DNA of 6,867 nucleotides from Candidatus Bathyarchaeota archaeon (GCA_023131555.1 JAGLZJ010000044.1:1-6867), one strand, 5' to 3'. Shown: positions 1-6,135, counted from the first letter of the stretch. Translations and numbers: made by a program. Notes: a model not told the origin generated them from the sequence alone.

Positions 1-1200
1 ACCGCATTCTATCCAGAAGGAGGAGGACAGCCAGGAGACAGAGGTCACATTGAGTTTGGAGGAAAGTCCATTGCGGTTACTGATGCCCAGAAAGTTGGCA
101 CGGTGATCATCCATTCTTTAGATGGCAAGCCTCCTGAAGAAGGCGCGAAGATAAAGGGGTTCATCGACTGGAAGAGACGCATCTACCTTATGAGAGCCCA
201 CACAGCTACGCATCTCATTATGGGAGCTGCTCGCAGAGTACTAGGCCAACACGTCTGGCAGACAGGAACCCAGAAGGATGTGGAGCAAGCAAGACTCGAC
301 ATCTCCCATTATCAAAGACTGACGTTGAAGGAAGTGAGTAAAATCGAATCCTTGGCAAACCAAGCCGTGTTAGAGGCGATTCCAGTAGAAGTAAACTGGC
401 TTCCTCGAAACGAGGCTGAGGCGAACCACGGCTTCCGCCTTTACCAAGGGGGTGCAGTCCCTGGAAAGGAGATTCGCGTCGTCAGAGTGGGGAACTGGGA
501 AGTTGAAGCATGTGGAGGCACACATGTGAAAAACACAATCGAAATCGGCTTCATCAAGATCTTGCACACCGAAAGGATTCAGGATGGCATTGAACGAATA
601 GCCTACAGCACAGGCCAATACGCTCTGAAGGCGGTTCAACAGAAGGAAGAGCTGATCCAACAGCTCTCCAAAACTCTGAATGCACCAGTAGACAAACTAC
701 TACCTACCACAAAACACCTATTGGAAGAATGGAAGGTAACTCGACGAAACAACGAAAAACTTGAGAAAGAGCTAGCCAAACATGAGCGTGAAGCAAGTAG
801 GGCTATTGAATGGGAAAACATCCGAGGTTTCAACGTCGCAAGTGGCATAGTTAATTGGGTCTCAACGGAGCAAGGATTAGTCTCCGTCAACAACGAACAG
901 CTGAAGGACCGTCCAAACACAATCGCACTCACGGGGGCAATCATCAACGGCAAAGCAAGAGTCATCGTGTCTGGGTCCTCCGACACGTTCAACAGGGGCT
1001 TCAAAGCAAATGAGGTTGCCTTCAAATCTGGTGAATTACTAGGAGGGGGAGGAAGCGGCTCAGTAAGCTTCGCTCAAGCAGGAGGTCCGAAAACTGAAAA
1101 GATTCAGGAAGCCATCGATGTCGCCAAGAAAACAATAGAACAGCTTGACGAAACTGTTAAAAGAGGTTCCAAAGATAAGCATTCAGGTGCTGGAAAATGA
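1..1200 (+). CDS. alaS: Alanyl-tRNA synthetase, C-terminal part (5' truncated by window)
   Basis: Cytoplasmic enzyme that charges tRNA-Ala and hydrolyses mischarged Ser/Gly-tRNA-Ala. Only the last 399 codons lie here; the reading frame is open from base 1, and the catalytic and tRNA-recognition domains (about 500 residues) lie upstream. Seen in fragment numbering: a FYPEGGGQPGDRG motif (residues 3-15) opening the editing region; HTATH (67-71) and CGGTH (171-175), the HxxxH and CxxxH zinc ligands of the editing domain; a charged, probably coiled-coil stretch (about 205-265); and a C-terminal DHHA1-type domain with a glycine-rich GGGGSGS loop near 348-354 followed by FAQAGGP. The sequence following HTATH resembles archaeal AlaRS more than bacterial. 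A free-standing AlaX editing protein is unlikely, because the C-terminal domain is full length and the frame is open to the window edge. leuS follows 66 bases downstream on the same strand. Confidence 0.95.
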   Translation, partial: TAFYPEGGGQPGDRGHIEFGGKSIAVTDAQKVGTVIIHSLDGKPPEEGAKIKGFIDWKRRIYLMRAHTATHLIMGAARRVLGQHVWQTGTQKDVEQARLDISHYQRLTLKEVSKIESLANQAVLEAIPVEVNWLPRNEAEANHGFRLYQGGAVPGKEIRVVRVGNWEVEACGGTHVKNTIEIGFIKILHTERIQDGIERIAYSTGQYALKAVQQKEELIQQLSKTLNAPVDKLLPTTKHLLEEWKVTRRNNEKLEKELAKHEREASRAIEWENIRGFNVASGIVNWVSTEQGLVSVNNEQLKDRPNTIALTGAIINGKARVIVSGSSDTFNRGFKANEVAFKSGELLGGGGSGSVSFAQAGGPKTEKIQEAIDVAKKTIEQLDETVKRGSKDKHSGAGK

Positions 1201-1229
1201 GGGACCGTTTCCTCAAAAGCGAACGCCAA

Positions 1230-1241
1230 AACATTTAATAC
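1230..1241 (+). promoter_or_regulatory. Candidate TATA box of leuS
   Basis: The alaS-leuS gap contains one AT-rich patch, ACATTTAATAC, in an otherwise mixed sequence. Its centre (about 1236) is some 26 bases before 1262, so a transcript from it would start about five bases ahead of the leuS ATG. The bases just before the ATG are pyrimidine-rich (CCTCC, CCCTCC) and carry no Shine-Dalgarno sequence, which fits a nearly leaderless mRNA. Read-through from alaS remains possible. Confidence 0.4.
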
Positions 1242-1266
1242 GCTATCGCATCCTCCAGAACCCTCC

Positions 1267-4155
1267 ATGAAAGTTCTCCCGCAATTTGAAGCTAAATGGC
1301 AGAAGGCCTGGGAGAAAGCACAGATTTTCCACGCTGACCCAGACACGAAACGCAAGAAGTTCTTCGTCACTTTCCCATATTCATACGCGAATGGACCACT
1401 TCATGTAGGACACGCCTTCACTGCGGCTCGAGTTGACGCCTTTGCGCGTTTCAAGCGGATGCAAGGCTTCAACGTCCTCTTCCCGTGGGCTTGGCATTGG
1501 ACAGGGCAGGCGATTGCAGGGGCAAGTGAACGAATAAGGTCTGGTGACACAGACTTCATTAAGGCACTACGGGAAATCGATGGAGTTCCAGAGGAGGAGT
1601 TGCAGAGGTTCACCGATCCAGAGTACATGGCGCAGTACTACACGAGAGAAAATAGGACCACTGTCCGCTCTGCAGGTTTCTCTATAGATTGGAGAAGAGA
1701 ATTCAACACGACCACCCCTGCGTTCAGCCGATTCGTCGAGTGGCAATATAAGAAACTCCGCAAAAAAGGCTACGTTACTAAGGGGACCCATCCTGTAGTT
1801 TGGTGTACTCACTGCAAGAGCCCTACAGGAGACCATGATCGCCAAGAAGGAGAAGGAGTCAGCCCTGAAGAATACGTTTTGATAAAGTTTCGATATAACG
1901 ATTCATTTCTACCAGCAGCAACCTTCAGACCAGAGACGATCTTCGGCGTCACAAACATTTGGATGAACCCAGACGCTGAATATGTCGAGGCTGAGGTTAA
2001 TGGAGAGAAGTGGGTGGTTAGCCACGTAGCTGCCCGTAAACTCAAGGAACAGAAACGAGATGTTCACATCATCCGATGCTTCAAAGGAAGGGAGCTTATT
2101 GGAAAAGAAGCTGTGGCACCATTAATCGAACGAAGAGTCCCAATCCTGCCAGCGCGATTCGTGGACGCAGACTATGCAAGCGGAATAGTCTACAGTGTTC
2201 CAGCTCACGCGCCTTTCGACTGGCTTGCCTTGAAAGATCTGCAGAAAGACTCGGATTCCCTAATGGAATATGAGATTCCGAAGAATGTTTTAAAGAGAAT
2301 CCAACCGATCTCCATCATCAGAACAGAAGGTTTTGACGACTATCCCGCTGCTGAAGCCATAATTCAGGTCGGTGCTAAGGATCAATGCGACCCAAAAGCT
2401 GAGAAAGCAACTAAATTCGTCTATAAGAAGGAGTTTCACAAGGGAGTTCTGAAAGAGAACTGCGGTAAATACGCTGGTAAAACCGTGCAGGAAATCAAGC
2501 CGATTCTAGTCAAAGACCTTGCGAACAAGAACAGTGCGGAAACAATGTACGATCTGCCACAGCCCGTCATATGCCGATGTCTTCATCCATGCATCGTCAA
2601 GGTGCTTGAAGAACAGTGGTTCTTGAAGTACAGCGATGGGAGATGGAAGAATAGAGCAAAAGAAGCGCTAGACCAAGCTACAATCTGTCCCGAAACAGCA
2701 ACCCAGTGGTTCCTTGCCACAATTGACTGGCTACGGGACTGGCCCTGTGCCCGCAGAAGCGGGTTAGGCACACCCTTACCGTGGGACAAGGAATGGATCA
2801 TAGAAACCCTGAGTGACTCAACAATATACATGGCATTCTACACAATCAACAAGCAAATTAGAGAGCATGAAATAAGCCCTGAGAAGTTAACAGCGGATGT
2901 CTTCAACTGGATCTTCTATGAAGAAGGAGATCGAGATGAAGTGGCTGAGAAAGCCGGGATCGACAAGGAAGTCTTGCAGGAGATGCGAGACGAGTTCACA
3001 TACTGGTATCCTGTTGACATGCGGAACTCCGCAAAGGAACTCATACCGAATCACCTGACCTTCTTCTTATTTCAACATGCAGCCCTGTTCCCACGCGAAC
3101 ACTGGCCTAAGATGATAGGGGCTAATGGCATGTTAATGAAAGACAGGAAAAAGATGTCGAAGTCAAAAGGCAACTTCGTCACCTTCAGAGGCGCACTGGA
3201 ACAATACGGAGCTGATGCCACACGATGTGCATTGCTACTCGGCGCAGAAGGAATGGATGATCCTGAATGGAGAATTGAGAGTGCTCAAGACGCCACAAAC
3301 AAGCTTGAATCATTCTATAAATTATCTAAGACCATCAGTGAAGGGAAGTTCGATGACTATCGAAGTGGACAGCTTGAGGCTTGGTTAGTCAGCATCCTAC
3401 AGCACAGAATCCAGCGGGTGACAGATAACCTAGAGAAGCTAAAGACGAGAACAGCCTTGGAGAACGCTTTCTTCGAGGTCTGGAACGACTTCCGCTGGTA
3501 CATACGTCGGAAGGGTAGTTCACAGAATGAGGTTCTGAAGGAAGCGTTGAAGACGTGGGTGAAGCTGTTGACACCGTTCATTCCCCACTTGTGCGAAGAA
3601 GTATGGAGAGACCTCGGGAACGAAGGATTTGTCGCTCTAACCGATTGGCCGAAAAGCGACGACGAGAAGAAAGATCCTGCTGCGGAAGAGGGTGAAGCTT
3701 TAGTAAAAGCCGTACTCGATGACTCATTGAGTATAATTCAAGCCACGAAGACGAAGCCCAAACGGATCTGTCTCTATGCGGTTGCTGATTGGAAATGGGA
3801 AATTTTCCTGGAAGGTCTAACTCTCTCGTTGAAGGAAGACACCGTGCAGAACCACTTGATGAAGCAGCTGATGCAGTCAATCGATAAACGGATGGGTGGA
3901 GTTGATAAGGAAACAGCCCGTTTCACGTCAAACGTGGTCAGTCAGATTAACCGGATGCCGAGGGATCGAAGGGAGAGACTGCTATTGGTGGGTAAAATTA
4001 ACGAGGATGCTTTACTCAGGAAAGCGAAGTCCTTCTTAGAAGCAGAACTGGACTCAGAAGTCCTCATCTACGGAGAGGGGGAAACGGAGATACATGATCC
4101 TAAGAATCGAGCAAAACTGGCGAAACCGTACCGCCCCGGTATCTACCACGAATAG
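1267..4155 (+). CDS. leuS: Leucyl-tRNA synthetase, archaeal type
   Basis: Class I synthetase that attaches leucine to tRNA-Leu in the cytoplasm; 962 residues, the normal archaeal length. Seen: the HIGH-type motif HVGH at 46-49 in a NGPLHVGHAFT context; WCTHC (179-183) followed by GDHD, a metal-binding knuckle; the inserted CP1 editing domain with FRPETIFGVTNIW (from 220), the usual TLRPET here reading TFRPET, and VPAHAPFD (311-318) carrying the conserved editing aspartate; a second cysteine cluster at 436, 438 and 442; KMSKS at 629-633; an anticodon-binding helical domain; and a C-terminal extension ending AKPYRPGIYHE, as in archaeal LeuRS where the tail contacts tRNA-Leu. The ATG at 1267 opens directly into the expected N-terminal FEAKWQKAWE helix, so the start is secure. 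The 3' end faces an opposite-strand gene four bases away. Confidence 0.97.
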   Translation: MKVLPQFEAKWQKAWEKAQIFHADPDTKRKKFFVTFPYSYANGPLHVGHAFTAARVDAFARFKRMQGFNVLFPWAWHWTGQAIAGASERIRSGDTDFIKALREIDGVPEEELQRFTDPEYMAQYYTRENRTTVRSAGFSIDWRREFNTTTPAFSRFVEWQYKKLRKKGYVTKGTHPVVWCTHCKSPTGDHDRQEGEGVSPEEYVLIKFRYNDSFLPAATFRPETIFGVTNIWMNPDAEYVEAEVNGEKWVVSHVAARKLKEQKRDVHIIRCFKGRELIGKEAVAPLIERRVPILPARFVDADYASGIVYSVPAHAPFDWLALKDLQKDSDSLMEYEIPKNVLKRIQPISIIRTEGFDDYPAAEAIIQVGAKDQCDPKAEKATKFVYKKEFHKGVLKENCGKYAGKTVQEIKPILVKDLANKNSAETMYDLPQPVICRCLHPCIVKVLEEQWFLKYSDGRWKNRAKEALDQATICPETATQWFLATIDWLRDWPCARRSGLGTPLPWDKEWIIETLSDSTIYMAFYTINKQIREHEISPEKLTADVFNWIFYEEGDRDEVAEKAGIDKEVLQEMRDEFTYWYPVDMRNSAKELIPNHLTFFLFQHAALFPREHWPKMIGANGMLMKDRKKMSKSKGNFVTFRGALEQYGADATRCALLLGAEGMDDPEWRIESAQDATNKLESFYKLSKTISEGKFDDYRSGQLEAWLVSILQHRIQRVTDNLEKLKTRTALENAFFEVWNDFRWYIRRKGSSQNEVLKEALKTWVKLLTPFIPHLCEEVWRDLGNEGFVALTDWPKSDDEKKDPAAEEGEALVKAVLDDSLSIIQATKTKPKRICLYAVADWKWEIFLEGLTLSLKEDTVQNHLMKQLMQSIDKRMGGVDKETARFTSNVVSQINRMPRDRRERLLLVGKINEDALLRKAKSFLEAELDSEVLIYGEGETEIHDPKNRAKLAKPYRPGIYHE

Positions 4156-4159
4156 CATT

Positions 4160-4531
4160 CTAAAGATGCATCTGAAGCGAAGAGAGAACGTTATTGTCTA
4201 CTTTGATGTGGTAGTTCTTCCGTCCGCCTGAACTCGTGGTGGTATAGTAGTCCTTACCTTTCCGAAGTTTGCTACCATACAGAAGAGCAAGAACGGTCCT
4301 GCCGATGTTTATAGAGGTAAGCTTATCGTTGGGAATTGTCTCCTCAATCTCTTCCTTCAGCCGCCTTGGGTTGATGGCATAAACAAACCCAACATTCGGG
4401 TTGGTCTTCTTCAAACTCTTCTCCATGTCAGAGATTATGTAGAGAATGAGATCGTAATACGGACTCTTCTTTTTCTCTATTAGATTGTAGTAATTTACTA
4501 AGGGAATGGGGATTTTAGAAACTTCAGACAC
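4160..4531 (-). CDS. Small hypothetical protein, possible winged-helix C-terminus
   Basis: A 123-residue protein I do not recognise. The start is GTG at 4531: the frame stays open upstream to 4619 but has no other ATG, GTG or TTG. No signal peptide or membrane segment is visible. The sequence is basic, with a helical N-terminal half (PYYDLILYIISDMEKSLKK) and a C-terminal part with the pattern helix (INIGRTVLALLYG), basic turn (KLRKGK), then two short strands (DYYTTT, KNYHIKV). This resembles the recognition helix and wing of a winged-helix DNA-binding domain, but that is inference from pattern only. The gene converges on leuS with four bases between stop codons and is more AT-rich than its neighbours. 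A purine run GGGGGAAGG lies two bases before the GTG. Coding status is likely from length, composition and promoter, not proven. Confidence 0.6.
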   Translation of the reverse strand: MSEVSKIPIPLVNYYNLIEKKKSPYYDLILYIISDMEKSLKKTNPNVGFVYAINPRRLKEEIEETIPNDKLTSINIGRTVLALLYGSKLRKGKDYYTTTSSGGRKNYHIKVDNNVLSSLQMHL

Positions 4532-4582
4532 TGCCTTCCCCCATATATAAGCCTTAAGAATTGGCAGATTTAAGTCTTGACC

Positions 4583-4592
4583 CCTTATAAGG
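4583..4592 (-). promoter_or_regulatory. Candidate TATA box of the 4160-4531 gene
   Basis: CCTTATAAGG is a perfect 10-bp palindrome with a TTATAA core. Read on the minus strand, its centre (about 4587) predicts a transcript start near 4561 and a leader of about 30 bases before the GTG at 4531. A second TATA-like run (ATATATAA, 4543-4550) lies nearer the gene, but would start transcripts inside the reading frame. Confidence 0.4.
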
Positions 4593-4658
4593 TTCCACAG
4601 AAAACGGGAAGAACCAAGTTAAAACTCATTCCAAAGGAACTTCATGTTAATCATAGAC

Positions 4659-4685
4659 AACACGGAAGTATTATATTTCCGTGTT
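4659..4685. promoter_or_regulatory. Perfect 9-bp inverted repeat bracketing the tRNA TATA box
   Basis: AACACGGAA (4659-4667) and TTCCGTGTT (4677-4685) are exact reverse complements separated by nine bases, GTATTATAT, that contain the TATA box of the tRNA gene downstream. Such a layout is what an operator for a dimeric DNA-binding protein over a core promoter would look like. As it lies upstream of the expected transcript start, an RNA hairpin role is less likely unless a longer transcript passes through. Confidence 0.5.
4669..4678 (+). promoter_or_regulatory. TATA box of the tRNA-Arg gene
   Basis: TATTATATTT is centred near 4673, about 37 bases before the first base of the mature tRNA. With the usual archaeal spacing of about 26 bases, the transcript would start near 4700 and carry a leader of about 10 bases for RNase P to remove. 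It lies inside the spacer of the inverted repeat at 4659-4685. Confidence 0.55.
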
Positions 4686-4709
4686 TTCCACTAGCTCTCC
4701 ATGAAGACA

Positions 4710-4803
4710 GGGCCCGTGGCGTAGCCTGGATGCTTCTATCGCCAGAGAGCGCGTCGGCCCTCTAAGCCGGAGACCCTGGGTTCGAATCCCAGCGGGCCCG
4801 CCA
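4710..4803 (+). tRNA. tRNA-Arg (anticodon UCU), with D-loop insertion and encoded CCA
   Basis: Reads AGA codons. Acceptor stem GGGCCCG (4710-4716) pairs fully with CGGGCCC (4793-4799), followed by discriminator G and an encoded CCA (4801-4803). T arm CTGGG / TTCGAAT / CCCAG (4776-4792) is perfect. Anticodon stem TCGGC (4754-4758) pairs with GCCGG (4766-4770), closing a seven-base loop CCTCTAA (4759-4765), giving anticodon TCT at 4761-4763. The D stem is GCGT (4719-4722) with GCGC (4749-4752), its last pair T-G. The D-loop is 15-16 bases too long; removing about 4731-4745 leaves a normal D arm and a mature tRNA of 76 bases plus CCA. Position 33 is C, not the near-universal U. All stems are intact, so a pseudogene is unlikely. 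Confidence 0.88.
4731..4745 (+). other. Candidate non-canonical intron in the tRNA-Arg D-loop
   Basis: The D-loop carries 15-16 bases that a standard tRNA-Arg lacks. GCTT (4732-4735) can pair with GAGC (4747-4750), one pair being T-G, with three-base bulges GAT (4729-4731) and AGA (4744-4746) on either side: the geometry of an archaeal bulge-helix-bulge splice site. Cutting both bulges after their second base removes 4731-4745 and restores a D-loop AGCCTGGAAGA. The flanking helices of a full bulge-helix-bulge are not visible, so this would be a relaxed form. The alternative is an unspliced, enlarged D-loop hairpin (TTCT 4734-4737 with AGAG 4744-4747). Confidence 0.45.
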
Positions 4804-4839
4804 CTATTCTGAGCGAAGGAACTTATGCAGGCGGGATTC

Positions 4840-5190
4840 TCAGGCTACATAGGACGATCTGGGTTTCTTTTCTCGTTTCTTTTTCACTTTCTTCTCTGCT
4901 TTCAACCCTTTTTTTACGCCCAGTTGCGTCATCTCAATATCATATTCAATGAAACTCAGGGCGAAATCAGTCATCCGCTGATTCATGTTCTCCAAGTCTT
5001 GTTTGGTGAATTTAACCATGATGTCAGGGCTGTTAACCCACTGCTTCCAACCCAACATGCTCATCTCCAAAGCCCGCAACACAAAGTGAATCGACTTGAC
5101 AAGTTCAAGGCGATCTCTCTTCTTAGTCTTCTCCAGATCCTTCAGCTGGGTTAATATCCTTTCAGAAACCCGAATCCAATGTGAACTCAA
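4840..5190 (-). CDS. Conserved archaeal protein resembling DUF2153
   Basis: A 116-residue, probably cytoplasmic, all-helical protein of unknown function. The body (residues about 5-95: WIRVSERILTQLKDLEK, then LRALEMSMLGWKQWVNSPD, then a helix ending SFIEYDIEMTQLG) matches my memory of archaeal DUF2153 proteins, in particular the W..W.N.PDIM..F region; this cannot be verified here. The C-terminus is an extremely basic tail, KAEKKVKKKREKKPR, which suggests nucleic-acid contact. The start is TTG at 5190, chosen because an in-frame TGA lies just upstream (5203-5205) and a strong Shine-Dalgarno GAGGAG (5199-5204, minus strand) sits eight bases before it. No membrane segments are seen. It is transcribed divergently from the regulator at 5395 and its 3' end lies 36 bases past the tRNA. 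Confidence 0.8.
   Translation of the reverse strand: MSSHWIRVSERILTQLKDLEKTKKRDRLELVKSIHFVLRALEMSMLGWKQWVNSPDIMVKFTKQDLENMNQRMTDFALSFIEYDIEMTQLGVKKGLKAEKKVKKKREKKPRSSYVA
4864..4915 (+). terminator. T-rich run, possible terminator for the tRNA transcript
   Basis: On the plus strand this stretch, 60-110 bases past the tRNA, is a succession of T runs ending in T7 (4909-4915). Oligo-T tracts act as archaeal terminators. It is at the same time the coding sequence, on the other strand, of the lysine-rich tail of the 4840-5190 gene, so composition alone could explain it. Confidence 0.3.
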
Positions 5191-5198
5191 AGATTGAT

Positions 5199-5204
5199 CT
5201 CCTC
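5199..5204 (-). promoter_or_regulatory. Shine-Dalgarno site deciding a TTG start
   Basis: GAGGAG on the minus strand lies eight bases before the TTG at 5190. It is the clearest ribosome binding site in the window and supports TTG as the true start of the DUF2153-like gene. Confidence 0.6.
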
Positions 5205-5229
5205 AGGAGCACGCCAAAAGAAGCTCCTG
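5204..5229. repeat. 7-bp inverted repeat between TATA box and start of the DUF2153-like gene
   Basis: CAGGAGC (5204-5210) and GCTCCTG (5223-5229) are exact reverse complements with a 12-base spacer. They span the predicted transcript start (about 5211) of the minus-strand gene and touch its Shine-Dalgarno sequence, so they could be an operator. Confidence 0.35.
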
Positions 5230-5232
5230 CCA

Positions 5233-5241
5233 GATATAAAG
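5233..5241 (-). promoter_or_regulatory. TATA box of the DUF2153-like gene
   Basis: On the minus strand the sequence reads CCTTTATATC. The centre near 5237 predicts a transcript start near 5211, leaving a leader of about 20 bases that just contains the GAGGAG ribosome binding site. Confidence 0.5.
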
Positions 5242-5351
5242 GTTAAGAGCGTCCAATAGAACTTGACGCGGAATCACTCTGATCCTAAGAGCACATGGAA
5301 GCAGATGTCATACGAAGCTTTCAAGCAAGGCAGTCAAAAAATGTGCAGTGC

Positions 5352-5369
5352 AAGTTTAATATTTAACTT
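5352..5369. promoter_or_regulatory. Near-perfect 18-bp palindrome over the regulator's promoter
   Basis: AAGTTTAATATTTAACTT is palindromic except for one mismatched pair (5357/5364). Its centre AATATT would serve as TATA box, with a transcript start near 5386 and a leader of about nine bases before the ATG at 5395. No strong ribosome binding site is present. The overlap of a palindrome with the core promoter suggests autoregulation by the HTH protein encoded downstream; a second TATA-like word, CTATATG (5370-5376), is too close to the start. Confidence 0.5.
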
Positions 5370-5394
5370 CTATATGCTTACTGAGAGATGAAGA

Positions 5395-6135
5395 ATGAGC
5401 ACTCATGCGGAAGACCTGAAACTGCGTCTTCTAACGATTGAACTGCTTCAGGCTGCTAAACGGCAACACACTTACCGCGAGTTATCAGCTAAGACTGGGC
5501 TACCAGTCACCGTGTTAAGTCGCTATGCCAAAGGTCACGTGTTGCCCAACGTTGCAAGGGCTCGTGAGCTCTGGCGAATCCTGCAGAAGCTGGTTGGACT
5601 GAAGGTTGAGCTTCGTAGGAAAATCCATTTCAACAGTGCCGGATACTTTGATAACACAGGGATCGTAGGAGACTGCAACATTCTGCGCCAAGCCGCCCGT
5701 CACGCACTCGCTGCCTTCGCCGGGAAGCGCGTGACTTTAGTCTTGACTGCTGCAGTGGACGGAATCCCTCTTGCGACCATGGTTGCAGGTCAACTTGGTG
5801 TAAACTTGGTCGTCGCCAAAAGATCAAAAGAAGTCGGAGTTCCAGCTTTCATTGAAGAAACATACGTACTGAGAGACTCAGGATACACACAGACACTCCT
5901 TATTCCTAAGAACGCGATTAAACGAAAAGACAGCGTCCTCATCGTGGATGACATGATTAAAACGGGTGAAACTCAAAACGCACTGATCAGCCTTGTCCGT
6001 AAGGCGAAAGCTGAACTCTCCGCAATGTTCACACTGATAGCCATCGGCGATGAATGGAAAAGGATTCTGGACTTGCCAAAGAGGTGCCAAGTAGAGGTAG
6101 TCATCAACGTGAACCCCCCCAAGCGCGAACGCTGA
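5395..6135 (+). CDS. HTH-phosphoribosyltransferase transcription regulator, GfcR-like
   Basis: A 246-residue two-domain protein. Residues about 5-65 form a helix-turn-helix (YRELSAKTGLPVTVLSRYAKG, 27-47). Residues about 75-240 form a type I phosphoribosyltransferase fold: YFDNTGI (84-90), TAAVDGIPLATMVA (118-131), KRSKEVGVP (142-150), and the PRPP-binding motif VLIVDDMIKTGET (181-193) with both aspartates. In haloarchaea the same domain pairing defines GfcR, a regulator of sugar metabolism; in bacteria PurR and PyrR reuse the fold for sensing PRPP. Here the domain likely senses PRPP or a ribose phosphate, or keeps catalytic activity; the HTH favours regulation. The ATG at 5395 is the only good start. 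It is followed by mtnA 58 bases on, probably in one transcript, and a palindrome overlies its promoter. It ends just after a C7 run. Confidence 0.85.
   Translation: MSTHAEDLKLRLLTIELLQAAKRQHTYRELSAKTGLPVTVLSRYAKGHVLPNVARARELWRILQKLVGLKVELRRKIHFNSAGYFDNTGIVGDCNILRQAARHALAAFAGKRVTLVLTAAVDGIPLATMVAGQLGVNLVVAKRSKEVGVPAFIEETYVLRDSGYTQTLLIPKNAIKRKDSVLIVDDMIKTGETQNALISLVRKAKAELSAMFTLIAIGDEWKRILDLPKRCQVEVVINVNPPKRER

Noticed and set aside
1..1200. Stand-alone AlaX editing protein
   Set aside because: The frame is open to the window edge and a full C-terminal AlaRS domain with glycine-rich loop follows the editing domain.
370..1370. Minus-strand reading frames inside alaS and the start of leuS
   Set aside because: They lie opposite well-conserved synthetase motifs, overlap each other and show no recognisable protein pattern; they are shadows.
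4577..4765. 62-residue plus-strand reading frame ending in the tRNA gene
   Set aside because: It crosses the tRNA promoter and half of the tRNA, has no supporting start site and no recognisable sequence.
4710..4803. tRNA gene as attachment site of an integrated element
   Set aside because: No second copy of the tRNA 3' end and no integrase were seen in the window.
4825..5154. 109-residue plus-strand frame with a hydrophobic phenylalanine-rich start, like a membrane segment
   Set aside because: The Phe/Leu-rich run is the complement of the lysine-rich tail of the minus-strand gene, which has the better ribosome binding site, promoter and family resemblance.
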